Below are positions 27,797 to 34,747 of a stretch of 64,000 nt of DNA, one piece after another. This DNA is from Candidatus Planktophila vernalis (GTDB taxonomy: Bacteria; Actinomycetota; Actinomycetes; Nanopelagicales; Nanopelagicaceae). Under the pieces are notes generated by a model. The model was not told the origin of the DNA and ran no database searches. It worked only from the letters and a program-made list of their open reading frames with translations. Location: positions 992,001 to 1,056,000 of the forward strand of contig NZ_CP016776.1 of NCBI RefSeq assembly GCF_002288185.1, in the 5' to 3' direction. The position numbers and the translations under genes are program-made. The stretch's first letter is position 1. Each line of letters begins with the position of its first letter.

Positions 27797-28803
27797 CGTC
27801 CCTTTTTCCCAAACTTATTTATGAGCACGTCAGAAATAGCATTAACCGTCAAGGTAAGAAGGAACAAAACAAGGCCCGCTGCCATGAGTGCATTAACTTC
27901 CTCTGGACCCGCCTCGCCAAATTTTAGAAGAATAAGTGAAGCAACGTTTCCGCCGGCACCAAAAAGAACCTGCCAGTTGATCTGATAAACAACGTTAAGA
28001 ACTGTGTAAACCGCAACTGTTTCACCCATGGCACGTCCAAGACCGAGCATTGCTCCACCCACTACGCCACCACGCCCATAAGGGATTACAACTGCTCTGA
28101 TCATTGCAAGCTTTGATGCGCCCAAGGCATATGCAGCTTGTATACGATCCAATGGTGTTTGATCAAAGATCTCGCGCGAAATTGCTGTGACGATCGGAAT
28201 GATCATGATTGCGAGTACAAGTCCTGCAATAAAAGGTGAGCGCTCAAAAATTGGCGCAGGAACATCAAAGATTGGAATAAAACCCAGATACTTATTGAGA
28301 AGTTTTGCCCAATACTCCGCGCTACCCATCAAAACGATGAAGCCCCAAAAACCAAATAGAAGTGAAGGGAAGGCTGCCATGAGATCAATTAAAGAAATTA
28401 GCAGCTTCTTAACCGGCCCACGCGCATAGAAGGTCAAATACAAAGCACTCAAGACTGCGATAGGAACTCCCACTATGACAGCAATGAAAGCGGATAAGAA
28501 TGTTCCAATAAGCATCGCACCAAGACCGAAAGTACTTTCGGCGACCTTACCCTCGGCATCTTGTAACACTTCCCATTTAGATTCTGTGATGAAAGAGAAT
28601 TGCTCAACACGCAAGACACTTATTCCTTTAAGTGAAAGGAACAATGCAATCAAACCGAGAATTACTAGAGAGGTCATGCCTCCAATAGTTACAACGATGC
28701 GGAAAACTTGATCTGACAGGCGCGGCTTTGTGGTGATTTCGCGTGGGGCAGGGATTGCGCCCGGCTTGTTTTCAAGCATTGTCATGAAGCGAATCTTGTC
28801 CAT
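27793..28803 (-). CDS. pstC: Phosphate ABC transporter permease PstC
   Basis: 336 residues with about six membrane helices and the binding-protein-dependent permease motif around SREIFDQTPLDRIQAAYALG. First gene of the pstC-A-B unit. Three consecutive 11-nt PhoP-type repeats end 22 nt before the ATG at 28803, so if this ATG is right the leader is almost absent. ATGs at 28785 and 28779 are alternatives. No ribosome-binding site is seen at any of the three. No phoU is present in the window. Confidence 0.92.
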   Translation of the reverse strand: MDKIRFMTMLENKPGAIPAPREITTKPRLSDQVFRIVVTIGGMTSLVILGLIALFLSLKGISVLRVEQFSFITESKWEVLQDAEGKVAESTFGLGAMLIGTFLSAFIAVIVGVPIAVLSALYLTFYARGPVKKLLISLIDLMAAFPSLLFGFWGFIVLMGSAEYWAKLLNKYLGFIPIFDVPAPIFERSPFIAGLVLAIMIIPIVTAISREIFDQTPLDRIQAAYALGASKLAMIRAVVIPYGRGGVVGGAMLGLGRAMGETVAVYTVLNVVYQINWQVLFGAGGNVASLILLKFGEAGPEEVNALMAAGLVLFLLTLTVNAISDVLINKFGKKGR

Positions 28804-28825
28804 ACACGGGATTTATTACATAGAC

Positions 28826-28858
28826 CAAAGGTGTCTAGAAGGTTAACAAAAGGTGAAA
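28826..28858 (-). promoter_or_regulatory. PhoP-box-like triple direct repeat before pstC
   Basis: Minus strand, contiguous: TTTCACCTTTT, GTTAACCTTCT, AGACACCTTTG. Each is 11 nt and shares the xxxxACCTTxx core. This matches the tandem 11-nt repeat design of actinobacterial PhoP boxes. AT-rich TATGTAATAAAT follows as possible -10. Confidence 0.6.
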
Positions 28859-28873
28859 TCACCCCTTCCCCCT

Positions 28874-28879
28874 TAAGGT
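28874..28879 (+). promoter_or_regulatory. Candidate -10 (TAAGGT) of leaderless orn
   Basis: TAAGGT ends 7 nt before the orn ATG. It lies back to back with the pst box, 15 nt away. Confidence 0.45.
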
Positions 28880-28886
28880 TGCTCCT

Positions 28887-29447
28887 ATGCCCAACGAACA
28901 GCCCAACCTGATCTGGATCGACTGCGAAATGACCGGACTTTCCCTGGAAAAAGACGTCCTGGTCGAAATAGCTGTCCTAGTCACCGACTCAGAATTAAAC
29001 GTCATTGGTGATGGCGTTGATGTGGTGATTAAGGCGAGCGCTGCGCAGTTGGCCGGAATGAATGAGTTCGTCACTCAAATGCACACCACCTCTGGATTAA
29101 TCACTGAAATCCCCAATGGTGTTTCAGTAACAGAGGCCGAAGATTTGATTATTAAATATCTAGAGAGTGCAAACACTTTGGCAGGTAAATCTCCATTAGC
29201 TGGCAACTCAGTCTCTGTTGATCGCTCTTTCATCGCCCGCGATATGCCACGTCTTAATGACTACCTGCACTATCGCACCATCGATGTCTCATCGATAAAA
29301 GAGTTGGCAAGGCGCTGGTATCCCAAGGCCTACTTCAACGCCCCGGCAAAGACGGGCAATCACAGGGCTCTGGGCGATATTCAAGATTCAATTGCAGAAC
29401 TTGCGTATTACCGCAGCGCAGTATTTGTTCCAGGTGATGAGCAGTAA
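28887..29447 (+). CDS. orn: Oligoribonuclease
   Basis: 186 residues, DEDDh exonuclease. The first motif WIDCEMTGL gives D12 and E14. The later motifs are visible in VDRSFIARDMPRL and in KTGNHRALGDIQDS, with the catalytic histidine and aspartate. Orn degrades 2-5-nt RNA, including pGpG from cyclic-di-GMP turnover. No ribosome-binding site; the -10-like TAAGGT at 7 nt suggests a leaderless message. tRNA-His follows 21 nt after the stop. Confidence 0.95.
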   Translation: MPNEQPNLIWIDCEMTGLSLEKDVLVEIAVLVTDSELNVIGDGVDVVIKASAAQLAGMNEFVTQMHTTSGLITEIPNGVSVTEAEDLIIKYLESANTLAGKSPLAGNSVSVDRSFIARDMPRLNDYLHYRTIDVSSIKELARRWYPKAYFNAPAKTGNHRALGDIQDSIAELAYYRSAVFVPGDEQ

Positions 29448-29451
29448 CCGG

Positions 29452-29457
29452 TAGACT
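29452..29457 (+). promoter_or_regulatory. Candidate -10 (TAGACT) of tRNA-His
   Basis: TAGACT 11 nt before the mature tRNA-His, right after the orn stop. Same hexamer as two other tRNA genes here. Confidence 0.45.
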
Positions 29458-29468
29458 TTGGCACTCAT

Positions 29469-29545
29469 GGTGGGCGTAGCTCAGCTGGTAGAGCACTCGG
29501 TTGTGGTCCGAGATGTCGCGGGTTCGAGCCCCGTCGCTCACCCCA
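29469..29545 (+). tRNA. tRNA-His (anticodon GTG)
   Basis: Includes the extra 5' G (29469) expected for tRNA-His, opposite C73. Acceptor GTGGGCG/CGCTCAC with one G-T pair, anticodon stem CTCGG/CCGAG with loop TTGTGGT (anticodon GTG), T-loop TTCGAGC, encoded CCA. Confidence 0.96.
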
Positions 29546-29580
29546 CTATTAACTCAAACGAATAGAGAGCTGGGCAAAAA

Positions 29581-30069
29581 ATGATTTTTGATGTCATCAT
29601 TGAAATCCCAGCAGGCAGCCGCAACAAATACGAAGTCGATCACCTCACTGGTGAGATTCGTCTTGATCGCATGCTCTTCACATCCACTCGTTATCCCTAT
29701 GACTACGGCTTTGTGAAAAACACTCTCTCCCTCGATGGCGATCCACTCGATGCTCTAGTAATGCTCGATGAGCCAACATTTCCAGGCTGCGTAGTTTCCT
29801 GCAGAGCTATTGGCATGTTTAACATGACTGATGAGGCTGGCGGAGATGACAAATTACTCTGTGTTGCAGCAGGTGATATTCGCAAAGCATCCTTGCAAGA
29901 TATAACTGATGTGCCTGAGTATGAACTCTCTGAAATCCAACACTTCTTTGAAGTCTATAAAGCGTTAGAGCCTGGCAAGAGTGTTACTGGTGGTAACTGG
30001 GTTGATGCCATTGAAGCCCAAGCTGAGATTGAACGATCTCGCCAGCGCGTACTAAAAACAGGTCACTAA
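29581..30069 (+). CDS. ppa: Inorganic pyrophosphatase
   Basis: 162 residues, family I. The metal-binding signature DGDPLDALV carries D52, D54 and D57. N-terminal [12 protein letters not shown] and the RYPYDYGFV segment match the family. It hydrolyses pyrophosphate and pulls biosynthetic reactions forward. The ribosome-binding site is poor (GAGAGCTGGGC). The stop lies 1 nt from the stop of the convergent secreted nuclease. Confidence 0.97.
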   Translation: MIFDVIIEIPAGSRNKYEVDHLTGEIRLDRMLFTSTRYPYDYGFVKNTLSLDGDPLDALVMLDEPTFPGCVVSCRAIGMFNMTDEAGGDDKLLCVAAGDIRKASLQDITDVPEYELSEIQHFFEVYKALEPGKSVTGGNWVDAIEAQAEIERSRQRVLKTGH

Positions 30070-30070
30070 G

Positions 30071-30718
30071 TTAATTACTTGGCACAACCTGTTTTGGGCA
30101 CGTAGCAATAATCTTCACAATGGCCGCTTTCTCAGGGGCCGTTAACCACAAACTATATTTCGCTTTTACTGCCACCTGTCTTGCAACATAGGCACAGCGA
30201 TAACTCTTCTTGGGTGGCAACCACGTTGCTGCATCCCCATCACCTTTTTGAGAGTTTAAAGAACCTTTAACTGCTAAAAGATTGAGTGGATCATTTGCAA
30301 AGGCGGTGCGCTTTTCCAGAGTTAACTTGAAAGCTCCGGTCTGCCAAGCATTTGAAAGAGCCACAACGTGATCAATCTGCACGGCGTTGCTTGTGCCAAC
30401 CCCGCGCACAAAATTAATGTTTTCACCTGAAAATGGATCAGGCAGAATTCCGCTTAAAATCGTGCAGCGATCTTTATAGACAATTTCTATGAGATCTCTT
30501 TTTAACATGTCATTGCGGGTGTCACAGCTATTTCCATCCACATCTTTCCAAGCAGTACCGAACTGCGCTCGTGTGTATCCAGTCTTTGGAGCACGGCCCT
30601 TTACTGCCATCGTTGCAATCACATCAGTAACCGTTGGGCTCGCAGCGCTAGAGGCTTCTGGAATCCCTGCTAGAAAGAGCGTTAGGACTAGGGCAATCCT
30701 TATTTCCCAGTGACTCAT
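30071..30718 (-). CDS. Secreted HNH nuclease (DUF1524-like)
   Basis: 215 residues. Signal peptide to about residue 26. D116-H117 in QIDHVVALSNAW and N146 in NDPLNLLAV give an HNH site, and the WLPP..YRCAYVAR block is typical of the DUF1524 / GmrSD C-terminal-like secreted family. Conserved cysteines (C65, C85, C175) may form disulfides. Many free-living actinobacteria secrete such a nuclease, perhaps for nucleic-acid scavenging of phosphorus and nucleobases; that role is inference. Convergent with ppa. Confidence 0.85.
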   Translation of the reverse strand: MSHWEIRIALVLTLFLAGIPEASSAASPTVTDVIATMAVKGRAPKTGYTRAQFGTAWKDVDGNSCDTRNDMLKRDLIEIVYKDRCTILSGILPDPFSGENINFVRGVGTSNAVQIDHVVALSNAWQTGAFKLTLEKRTAFANDPLNLLAVKGSLNSQKGDGDAATWLPPKKSYRCAYVARQVAVKAKYSLWLTAPEKAAIVKIIATCPKQVVPSN

Positions 30719-30813
30719 ATGACCATTTTGCCGGTGTCGGGAACGTGCAGCAAGGCTGCTCTTGCTGATAGGTTTCCACCTGCATTCAAGCGTTTCCGGC
30801 GCCTGGATGCTTC

Positions 30814-30886
30814 GGGTGGTTAGCTCAGTTGGTAGAGCAGGTGACTCTTAATCACCGGGTCGGGGGTTCGAGTCCCTCACCACCCA
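30814..30886 (+). tRNA. tRNA-Lys (anticodon CTT)
   Basis: Acceptor GGGTGGT/ACCACCC, D-arm TAGCTCAGTTGGTAGAGC, anticodon stem GGTGA/TCACC with loop CTCTTAA (anticodon CTT), T-loop TTCGAGT, discriminator A, no encoded CCA. A 12-bp palindrome ACTTACGTAAGT begins at its last base. Its 3' end recurs at 31745. Confidence 0.96.
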
Positions 30887-30909
30887 CTTACGTAAGTAAG
30901 CCCGAGAAT
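30864..30909 (+). repeat. tRNA-Lys 3'-end repeat, left copy
   Basis: 46 nt covering the T-arm, acceptor 3' strand and following flank. It aligns without gaps to 31745-31790, 39 of 46 bases identical by hand count (26 of the first 28). Offset 881 bp. Confidence 0.75.
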
Positions 30910-30925
30910 ACATGCGGAGATTTCA

Positions 30926-31201
30926 ATGAAACCCAACGAGATCCAATTTGCCCACAATCTTCAGGCCTTATCTGCGCCGCAATGTCGCCGGATTGTGGAG
31001 GCATTAGTTCAGGATTCACACACAATGAAAGATCTCTCAAAGCTCTGCAAACTCACACCTGCCTCAATTGATAAACACCTAGAAATTCTCATTCAGGCAG
31101 GATTGGTGAAAGTTCGCTCTGTCGGTGGAGTGAAGAAGGCGTATTTGCAAACTTCTAAGTTCAAACCAACATTAGATTGGTTTAACAAGCTTTCCAATTA
31201 A
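30926..31201 (+). CDS. Small winged-helix (ArsR-like) DNA-binding protein
   Basis: 91 residues. Helix pattern with LSKLCKLTPASIDKHLEILIQAGLVKVRSVG matches the ArsR-type winged helix core (helix-turn-helix at about 35-58, wing after GLVKVRS); I break that string as LTPASIDKHLEIL then GLVKVRS. No metal-binding cysteine pair of the ELCVC type is seen. GGAG lies 8 nt before the ATG at 30926. It stands alone between tRNA-Lys and a strong terminator, inside the tRNA-Lys repeat pair. Target unknown. Confidence 0.75.
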   Translation: MKPNEIQFAHNLQALSAPQCRRIVEALVQDSHTMKDLSKLCKLTPASIDKHLEILIQAGLVKVRSVGGVKKAYLQTSKFKPTLDWFNKLSN

Positions 31202-31238
31202 AAGGGCTGGGGTGATTAGCCCCAGCCCTTTTAACTAA
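31198..31238. terminator. Bidirectional terminator
   Basis: 15-bp perfect stem (31198-31212 with 31220-31234), 7-nt loop, core AGGGCTGGGG, flanked by A-run and T-run. It serves the winged-helix gene rightward and the membrane gene leftward. Confidence 0.9.
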
Positions 31239-31242
31239 ATTG

Positions 31243-31602
31243 TTATGCCCCTATTGCCCTTAGTTGAAAGAACCACAGAGCTATAATTCCTACTGCTGTT
31301 ATAACCATAAAAATCTCAGGTGGTGCTTTACGAGCATTTCTATTCCAGGTTGAGTCTTCATTAGCGGGAATGTCTTTAACATACGCTGCAATGTCGCCAA
31401 ATACTCCAAGTGCGAAAACTAAGAAAAATGCTTCGACAATGCTCACAATGACTTTCCAGTCAGTTTGAGCTCCAGAGGAAAGATCAGAAAACGCTGTTAT
31501 CGCAAAAATTGCCAGGTTCGAAAAAAGCCCGACAAGCATGACTGATGAGGTTTGTGTAGCAGCGATCTCGTAACGCTTTTCATTAATTTCACGTTGATCC
31601 AT
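31243..31602 (-). CDS. Hypothetical membrane protein
   Basis: 119 residues, not recognised. A charged start (MDQREINEKRYE) is followed by three membrane segments at about 20-37, 52-72 and 94-113, with a charged loop (KDIPANEDSTWNRNARK) between the last two. Convergent with the winged-helix gene and sharing its terminator. It lies within the segment bounded by the tRNA-Lys repeats, so it may be accessory. No ribosome-binding site is evident. Confidence 0.6.
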   Translation of the reverse strand: MDQREINEKRYEIAATQTSSVMLVGLFSNLAIFAITAFSDLSSGAQTDWKVIVSIVEAFFLVFALGVFGDIAAYVKDIPANEDSTWNRNARKAPPEIFMVITAVGIIALWFFQLRAIGA

Positions 31603-31723
31603 AGTATTACCAATCTGGGAAGCACCGATTTGGCTAACCGGAACCTATGTAATCAGAGCACTACTTACAAGGTACGACTTGTTAATTCCAGGTTAACATA
31701 AAGAAATTGTGGGTTTACCTCAT

Positions 31724-31790
31724 GGGTCCTTGCTAGCTTGGTAAGGGTTCGAGCCCCTCATCACCCACTTACAACAGTAAGTCCCGAAAT
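31724..31790 (+). pseudogene. Degenerate tRNA-Lys copy (3' end plus D-arm traces)
   Basis: 31745-31790 repeats the T-arm, acceptor strand and flank of tRNA-Lys. Just upstream, GGGT..TAGCT..TGGTA (31724-31743) resembles the acceptor and D-arm, but the anticodon arm is missing. ACTTAC and GTAAGT of the flanking palindrome are kept, now 4 nt apart. It cannot fold as a tRNA. It is either a decayed duplicate or one end of an integrated segment. Confidence 0.65.
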
Positions 31791-31874
31791 TTACCCTCAG
31801 CTTGAAAGCATTGATCGTCCCTGTTGATTGCCTGTGAATGCTCGTTTCAAAGAGACATTGCAATTCTCATTCAT

Positions 31875-31880
31875 TAATAT
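31875..31880 (+). promoter_or_regulatory. Candidate -10 (TAATAT) of zinc-ribbon gene
   Basis: TAATAT ends 7 nt before the GTG at 31888. This spacing decides the start chosen for that gene. Confidence 0.45.
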
Positions 31881-31887
31881 CTCTTAT

Positions 31888-32166
31888 GTGGCGCTCTGTC
31901 TAAACCCGCAATGTCAAAAAAGGGTCTCCGATACCAGCTCTAACTGTCCATTTTGTGGTGGCAATGAAATCTCAAAGTTTGACTCTTACAGTAAATCTGA
32001 ATCATTAAAAGAGGAACTGAGCATGGAGAACTTTGAAAAAACCATTAAGAATTCCCCACCGTTCGTCGAGAGAACGATAATCGGCGATGGCACAAAGGTT
32101 TCTTTCAAATCAAAGTTAATAGTGCGTCTGCAGTACTTTGCTCGAAAGCTCTTCCCTAGAAGATAG
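31888..32166 (+). CDS. Small putative zinc-ribbon protein
   Basis: 92 residues, not assigned to a known family. Near the N-terminus it has C-x4-C (CLNPQC) and C-x2-C (CPFCGG), likely one zinc ribbon. An acidic middle part and a basic C-terminus (ARKLFPRR) follow. The frame is open upstream to a TTG at 31828, but TAATAT is 7 nt before the GTG at 31888, putting the ribbon at the very start. It is just downstream of the tRNA-Lys remnant, so it may be part of an accessory segment. Confidence 0.5.
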   Translation: MALCLNPQCQKRVSDTSSNCPFCGGNEISKFDSYSKSESLKEELSMENFEKTIKNSPPFVERTIIGDGTKVSFKSKLIVRLQYFARKLFPRR

Positions 32167-32224
32167 TTCAAGGAAGCCGTGGCTTGTGCAGCACTTGAAC
32201 CTGCTATCCCGAGGCTTAGTAAAG

Positions 32225-32262
32225 AAAAGCCCTTTGTGTTTCTAACTTAAACACAGCTTTTT
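32225..32262. terminator. Possible terminator, bulged hairpin
   Basis: AAAAGC (32225-32230) and TGTGTTT (32235-32241) pair with AAACACA (32249-32255) and GCTTTT (32256-32261), leaving a 4-nt bulge. It lies between two convergent genes. Confidence 0.4.
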
Positions 32263-32635
32263 ACTGGGGATTCTTCACTAAACAAAATGGATGACCTTCT
32301 GGGTCTAGATAGACTCTAAAGTTTGTACCTGGTTGCACCTCATGCCTAGTGGCACCGATTGCCAAGATCTTGCTTTCACCAATATCTAGATCTTTTACAT
32401 GGAAATCAAAGTGAAGTTGCTGTGGGACGGGGCCTTCTGGCCAAGTGGGTGGGATGTAGTTGGCAACTTTTTGAAAGGCCATCATGCGCACACCGTTATG
32501 GAATAGATCTACCCATTCATCCCCGGCATCTTCTATCTCTCCAACATCCCAACCAGTTATCTCTGCATAAAAGCCGGCTAGGGATACTGGGTTGGCGCAA
32601 TCAACGGCGGTGTAAACGTGGTGGGCGATAGACAT
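32261..32635 (-). CDS. VOC-family (glyoxalase-like) protein
   Basis: 124 residues from the ATG at 32635. It has the beta-alpha-beta-beta-beta units of the vicinal oxygen chelate fold: HHVYTAVDCANP, LAGFYAEITGWDVG, QLHFDFHVKDLD and a final YLDPEGHPFCLV. Members act in detoxification, dioxygenation or resistance; the substrate is unknown. The frame opens at 32656, but TACACT ends 7 nt before 32635, favouring the shorter form. Divergent from the hydrolase gene. Confidence 0.85.
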   Translation of the reverse strand: MSIAHHVYTAVDCANPVSLAGFYAEITGWDVGEIEDAGDEWVDLFHNGVRMMAFQKVANYIPPTWPEGPVPQQLHFDFHVKDLDIGESKILAIGATRHEVQPGTNFRVYLDPEGHPFCLVKNPQ

Positions 32636-32642
32636 GAGTGAG

Positions 32643-32648
32643 AGTGTA
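32643..32648 (-). promoter_or_regulatory. Candidate -10 (TACACT) of VOC gene
   Basis: TACACT 7 nt before the ATG at 32635. It faces away from the divergent TACCCT at 32673, so the two promoters must overlap. Confidence 0.45.
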
Positions 32649-32672
32649 GAGCGCACTACCTAATAGTTGGAA

Positions 32673-32678
32673 TACCCT
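32673..32678 (+). promoter_or_regulatory. Candidate -10 (TACCCT) of hydrolase gene
   Basis: TACCCT ends 7 nt before the ATG at 32686, with no ribosome-binding site. Confidence 0.4.
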
Positions 32679-32685
32679 TGCGCCC

Positions 32686-33612
32686 ATGACCATGACCTCT
32701 CAGACCAAGGCTTATCTTGAATACATAGCTACTAACAACGTCTTGCCTGAAAATCCCACTCTTGAAGACCTTCGAGCAGATGCTGCTGATTACTTAAAGT
32801 ATGCCGGCCCACTCTCTGATGATGTTCACACTGAACACACCTACTTCACTTCTCCCACAGCAGATCTGCATGCCGTGATCTATCGTCCTAAAAACGTGAA
32901 ACCTAATGCTCCTGCACTTGTTTATTTCCACGGTGGCGGTTGGGTCTTTAGTTGGACACTGCGCTATGCCCCACAGATGTCTAACATCGCAGCAGAGACT
33001 GGTTTTGTAGTAATTGGAATTAACTATCAAAAAGCACCAGAGCATCCATTCCCAACACCTTTTGATGATTGTTATGCAGGTCTGCTCTGGGTTGCAAAAA
33101 ATGCAGCACGCTTTGGAATTGATCCATCAAAGATAGGCGTGGGAGGCGATAGTGCTGGAGGCAATTTAGCCGCAGCAGTTGCACTTAAAGCCGCTGATAC
33201 TGGAGATGTCAAACTTGCATATCAAATGCTTATCTATCCATGTCTAGATACTGATTTTCAATCTAAGTCATACCTTGCCCATGAAACTGGCTTTGGTTTA
33301 GAAAGTGTTGGTATGCAGTGGTGTTGGGGGCTTTATGTTCCAGAGGCTCACATGAACAACAAATATGCCATTCCAGCACGGGCAACAACATTTAAAAATG
33401 TTGCACCAGCCATCATTGGCTTAGCAGAGCATGATGTTTTGCGCGATGATGGCGCTAACTACGCAGTTGCCTTAGAAAAAGCTGGTGTAGCTGTGACATT
33501 AAAGGAATATCCAGGGACTATTCATGGATTCTTTGGTCATGGATTCATGATCGATGAAGCCTATGAACTACGTAGATGGCTCAGTGAACAGATAGTTAAA
33601 GCAGTTCAGTAG
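32686..33612 (+). CDS. Alpha/beta hydrolase, hormone-sensitive-lipase type esterase
   Basis: 308 residues. Oxyanion motif HGGG at 82-85, nucleophile S156 in GGDSAGGN, acid in AEHDVLRD and histidine in TIHGF. This is the HSL (family IV) arrangement; such enzymes cleave short-chain esters. No signal peptide, so it is cytosolic. The stop overlaps the GTG of the TauE/SafE gene (TAGTG), so the two are coupled, though a functional link is not obvious. Confidence 0.9.
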   Translation: MTMTSQTKAYLEYIATNNVLPENPTLEDLRADAADYLKYAGPLSDDVHTEHTYFTSPTADLHAVIYRPKNVKPNAPALVYFHGGGWVFSWTLRYAPQMSNIAAETGFVVIGINYQKAPEHPFPTPFDDCYAGLLWVAKNAARFGIDPSKIGVGGDSAGGNLAAAVALKAADTGDVKLAYQMLIYPCLDTDFQSKSYLAHETGFGLESVGMQWCWGLYVPEAHMNNKYAIPARATTFKNVAPAIIGLAEHDVLRDDGANYAVALEKAGVAVTLKEYPGTIHGFFGHGFMIDEAYELRRWLSEQIVKAVQ

Positions 33613-34349
33613 TGCTTGAAGCACACACGCTGCTTATCGCAGGCTTTTTATTTCTTGGAGCAATTCTCTACACATCTGTGGGCCATGCAGGTGCCTCTGC
33701 CTATATAGCCATTATGACTCTCTTTGATCTTCCCCCAGCAGTAATTAGACCAACGGCCCTTACTCTCAACATCTTTGTCTCGACTTTTACCGCACTTCGC
33801 TATATAAAAAGTAATTTCTTCAATAAAACCCTTTTCCTATTCCTGATTATTGGATCTGTCCCAGCTGCCTTTATTGGCGGGCGCATCAATCTATCTAGTG
33901 AAATTTATAGGCCAGTAATTGGTGTGCTGCTTTTGTTATCTGGTCTGCGCTTTTTAGTTCAAGCACTACAAACCGATAAAGCTCATAGAGAAGTAAACAA
34001 ACCTTTAGCAATCTTTATGGGCGCATGCGTTGGTTTGCTCTCTGGAATTACTGGCACAGGAGGCGGAATATTCCTCTCCCCCCTGATCATTTGGTTGGGT
34101 TGGGTGAGCGTGAAAGCAGCCAGTGGAACTGTTGCTGCATTTATCTTCGTTAACTCAACTGCTGGATTGCTGGGTAACCTTCAATCAACATCTTCACTTC
34201 CAAGTGAACTGCCTGTGTTTTTAGTTGCCGTGCTCCTCGGAGCATTTATTGGCACACGCTTTGGAATCAAAAGATTCTCATCAGTGGGCGTGAAGCGGGC
34301 TTTGGGCGTTGTCCTACTAATAGCTGGCGCTAAATTCGTAATTTCTTAA
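33612..34349 (+). CDS. TauE/SafE family anion permease
   Basis: 245 residues with about eight membrane segments and the internal repeat of the family. The first half has SVGHAGASAYIAIMTL, the second GITGTGGGIFLSPLII. Members export or import sulfite, sulfoacetate or other organosulfur anions. The GTG start overlaps the upstream stop by one base. The 3' end overlaps the convergent arsC-like gene by 4 bp. Substrate not predictable from sequence. Confidence 0.9.
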   Translation: MLEAHTLLIAGFLFLGAILYTSVGHAGASAYIAIMTLFDLPPAVIRPTALTLNIFVSTFTALRYIKSNFFNKTLFLFLIIGSVPAAFIGGRINLSSEIYRPVIGVLLLLSGLRFLVQALQTDKAHREVNKPLAIFMGACVGLLSGITGTGGGIFLSPLIIWLGWVSVKAASGTVAAFIFVNSTAGLLGNLQSTSSLPSELPVFLVAVLLGAFIGTRFGIKRFSSVGVKRALGVVLLIAGAKFVIS

Positions 34350-34747
34350 GCAAGTAGTTCAGCAAGCAGAGTTTCCACGCGCTTCTTGATTTCATCACGA
34401 ATTACTCGCACAGATTCAATTCCTTGGCCTGCTGGATCCTCTAAGACCCAATCTTCATAGCGCTTGCCTGGATAGAACGGGCAAGCATCTCCGCACCCCA
34501 TTGTTATCACTGCATCAGATGCTTGAACTGCCTCTGGTGTGAGAATCTTTGGAACATTGTTTGCAATATCAATTCCAAGTTCTGCCATAGCTTCAATTGC
34601 AACAGGATTAATTGAATCCTTTGGGGCAGAGCCAGCAGAGAGAACCTCCACACGATCTTGTCCTAAGGCCTTCATAAAACCTGCTGCCATTTGGGAACGG
34701 CCAGCGTTATGCACACAAACAAATAGCACGGTGGGTTTATTTCTCAC
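34346..34747 (-). CDS. arsC: Arsenate reductase (low-molecular-weight phosphatase type)
   Basis: 133 residues. The CX5R loop is CVHNAGR (C11 to R17), and the later cysteine region CGDACPFYPGKRYEDW followed by DPAGQ is typical of thioredoxin-type ArsC. It reduces arsenate to arsenite. The start lies inside the 3' end of the aquaporin gene (11-bp overlap), so both are one unit. No arsB or acr3 pump is present; the aquaporin may let arsenite out. Confidence 0.9.
   Translation of the reverse strand: MRNKPTVLFVCVHNAGRSQMAAGFMKALGQDRVEVLSAGSAPKDSINPVAIEAMAELGIDIANNVPKILTPEAVQASDAVITMGCGDACPFYPGKRYEDWVLEDPAGQGIESVRVIRDEIKKRVETLLAELLA

Noticed and set aside
30829-31071. 80-codon frame through tRNA-Lys
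   Set aside because: It begins inside the tRNA and overlaps the winged-helix gene in another frame; the latter has a ribosome-binding site and a recognisable fold.
31724-31766. Second functional tRNA-Lys
   Set aside because: No anticodon arm and no paired acceptor stem, so only a remnant.
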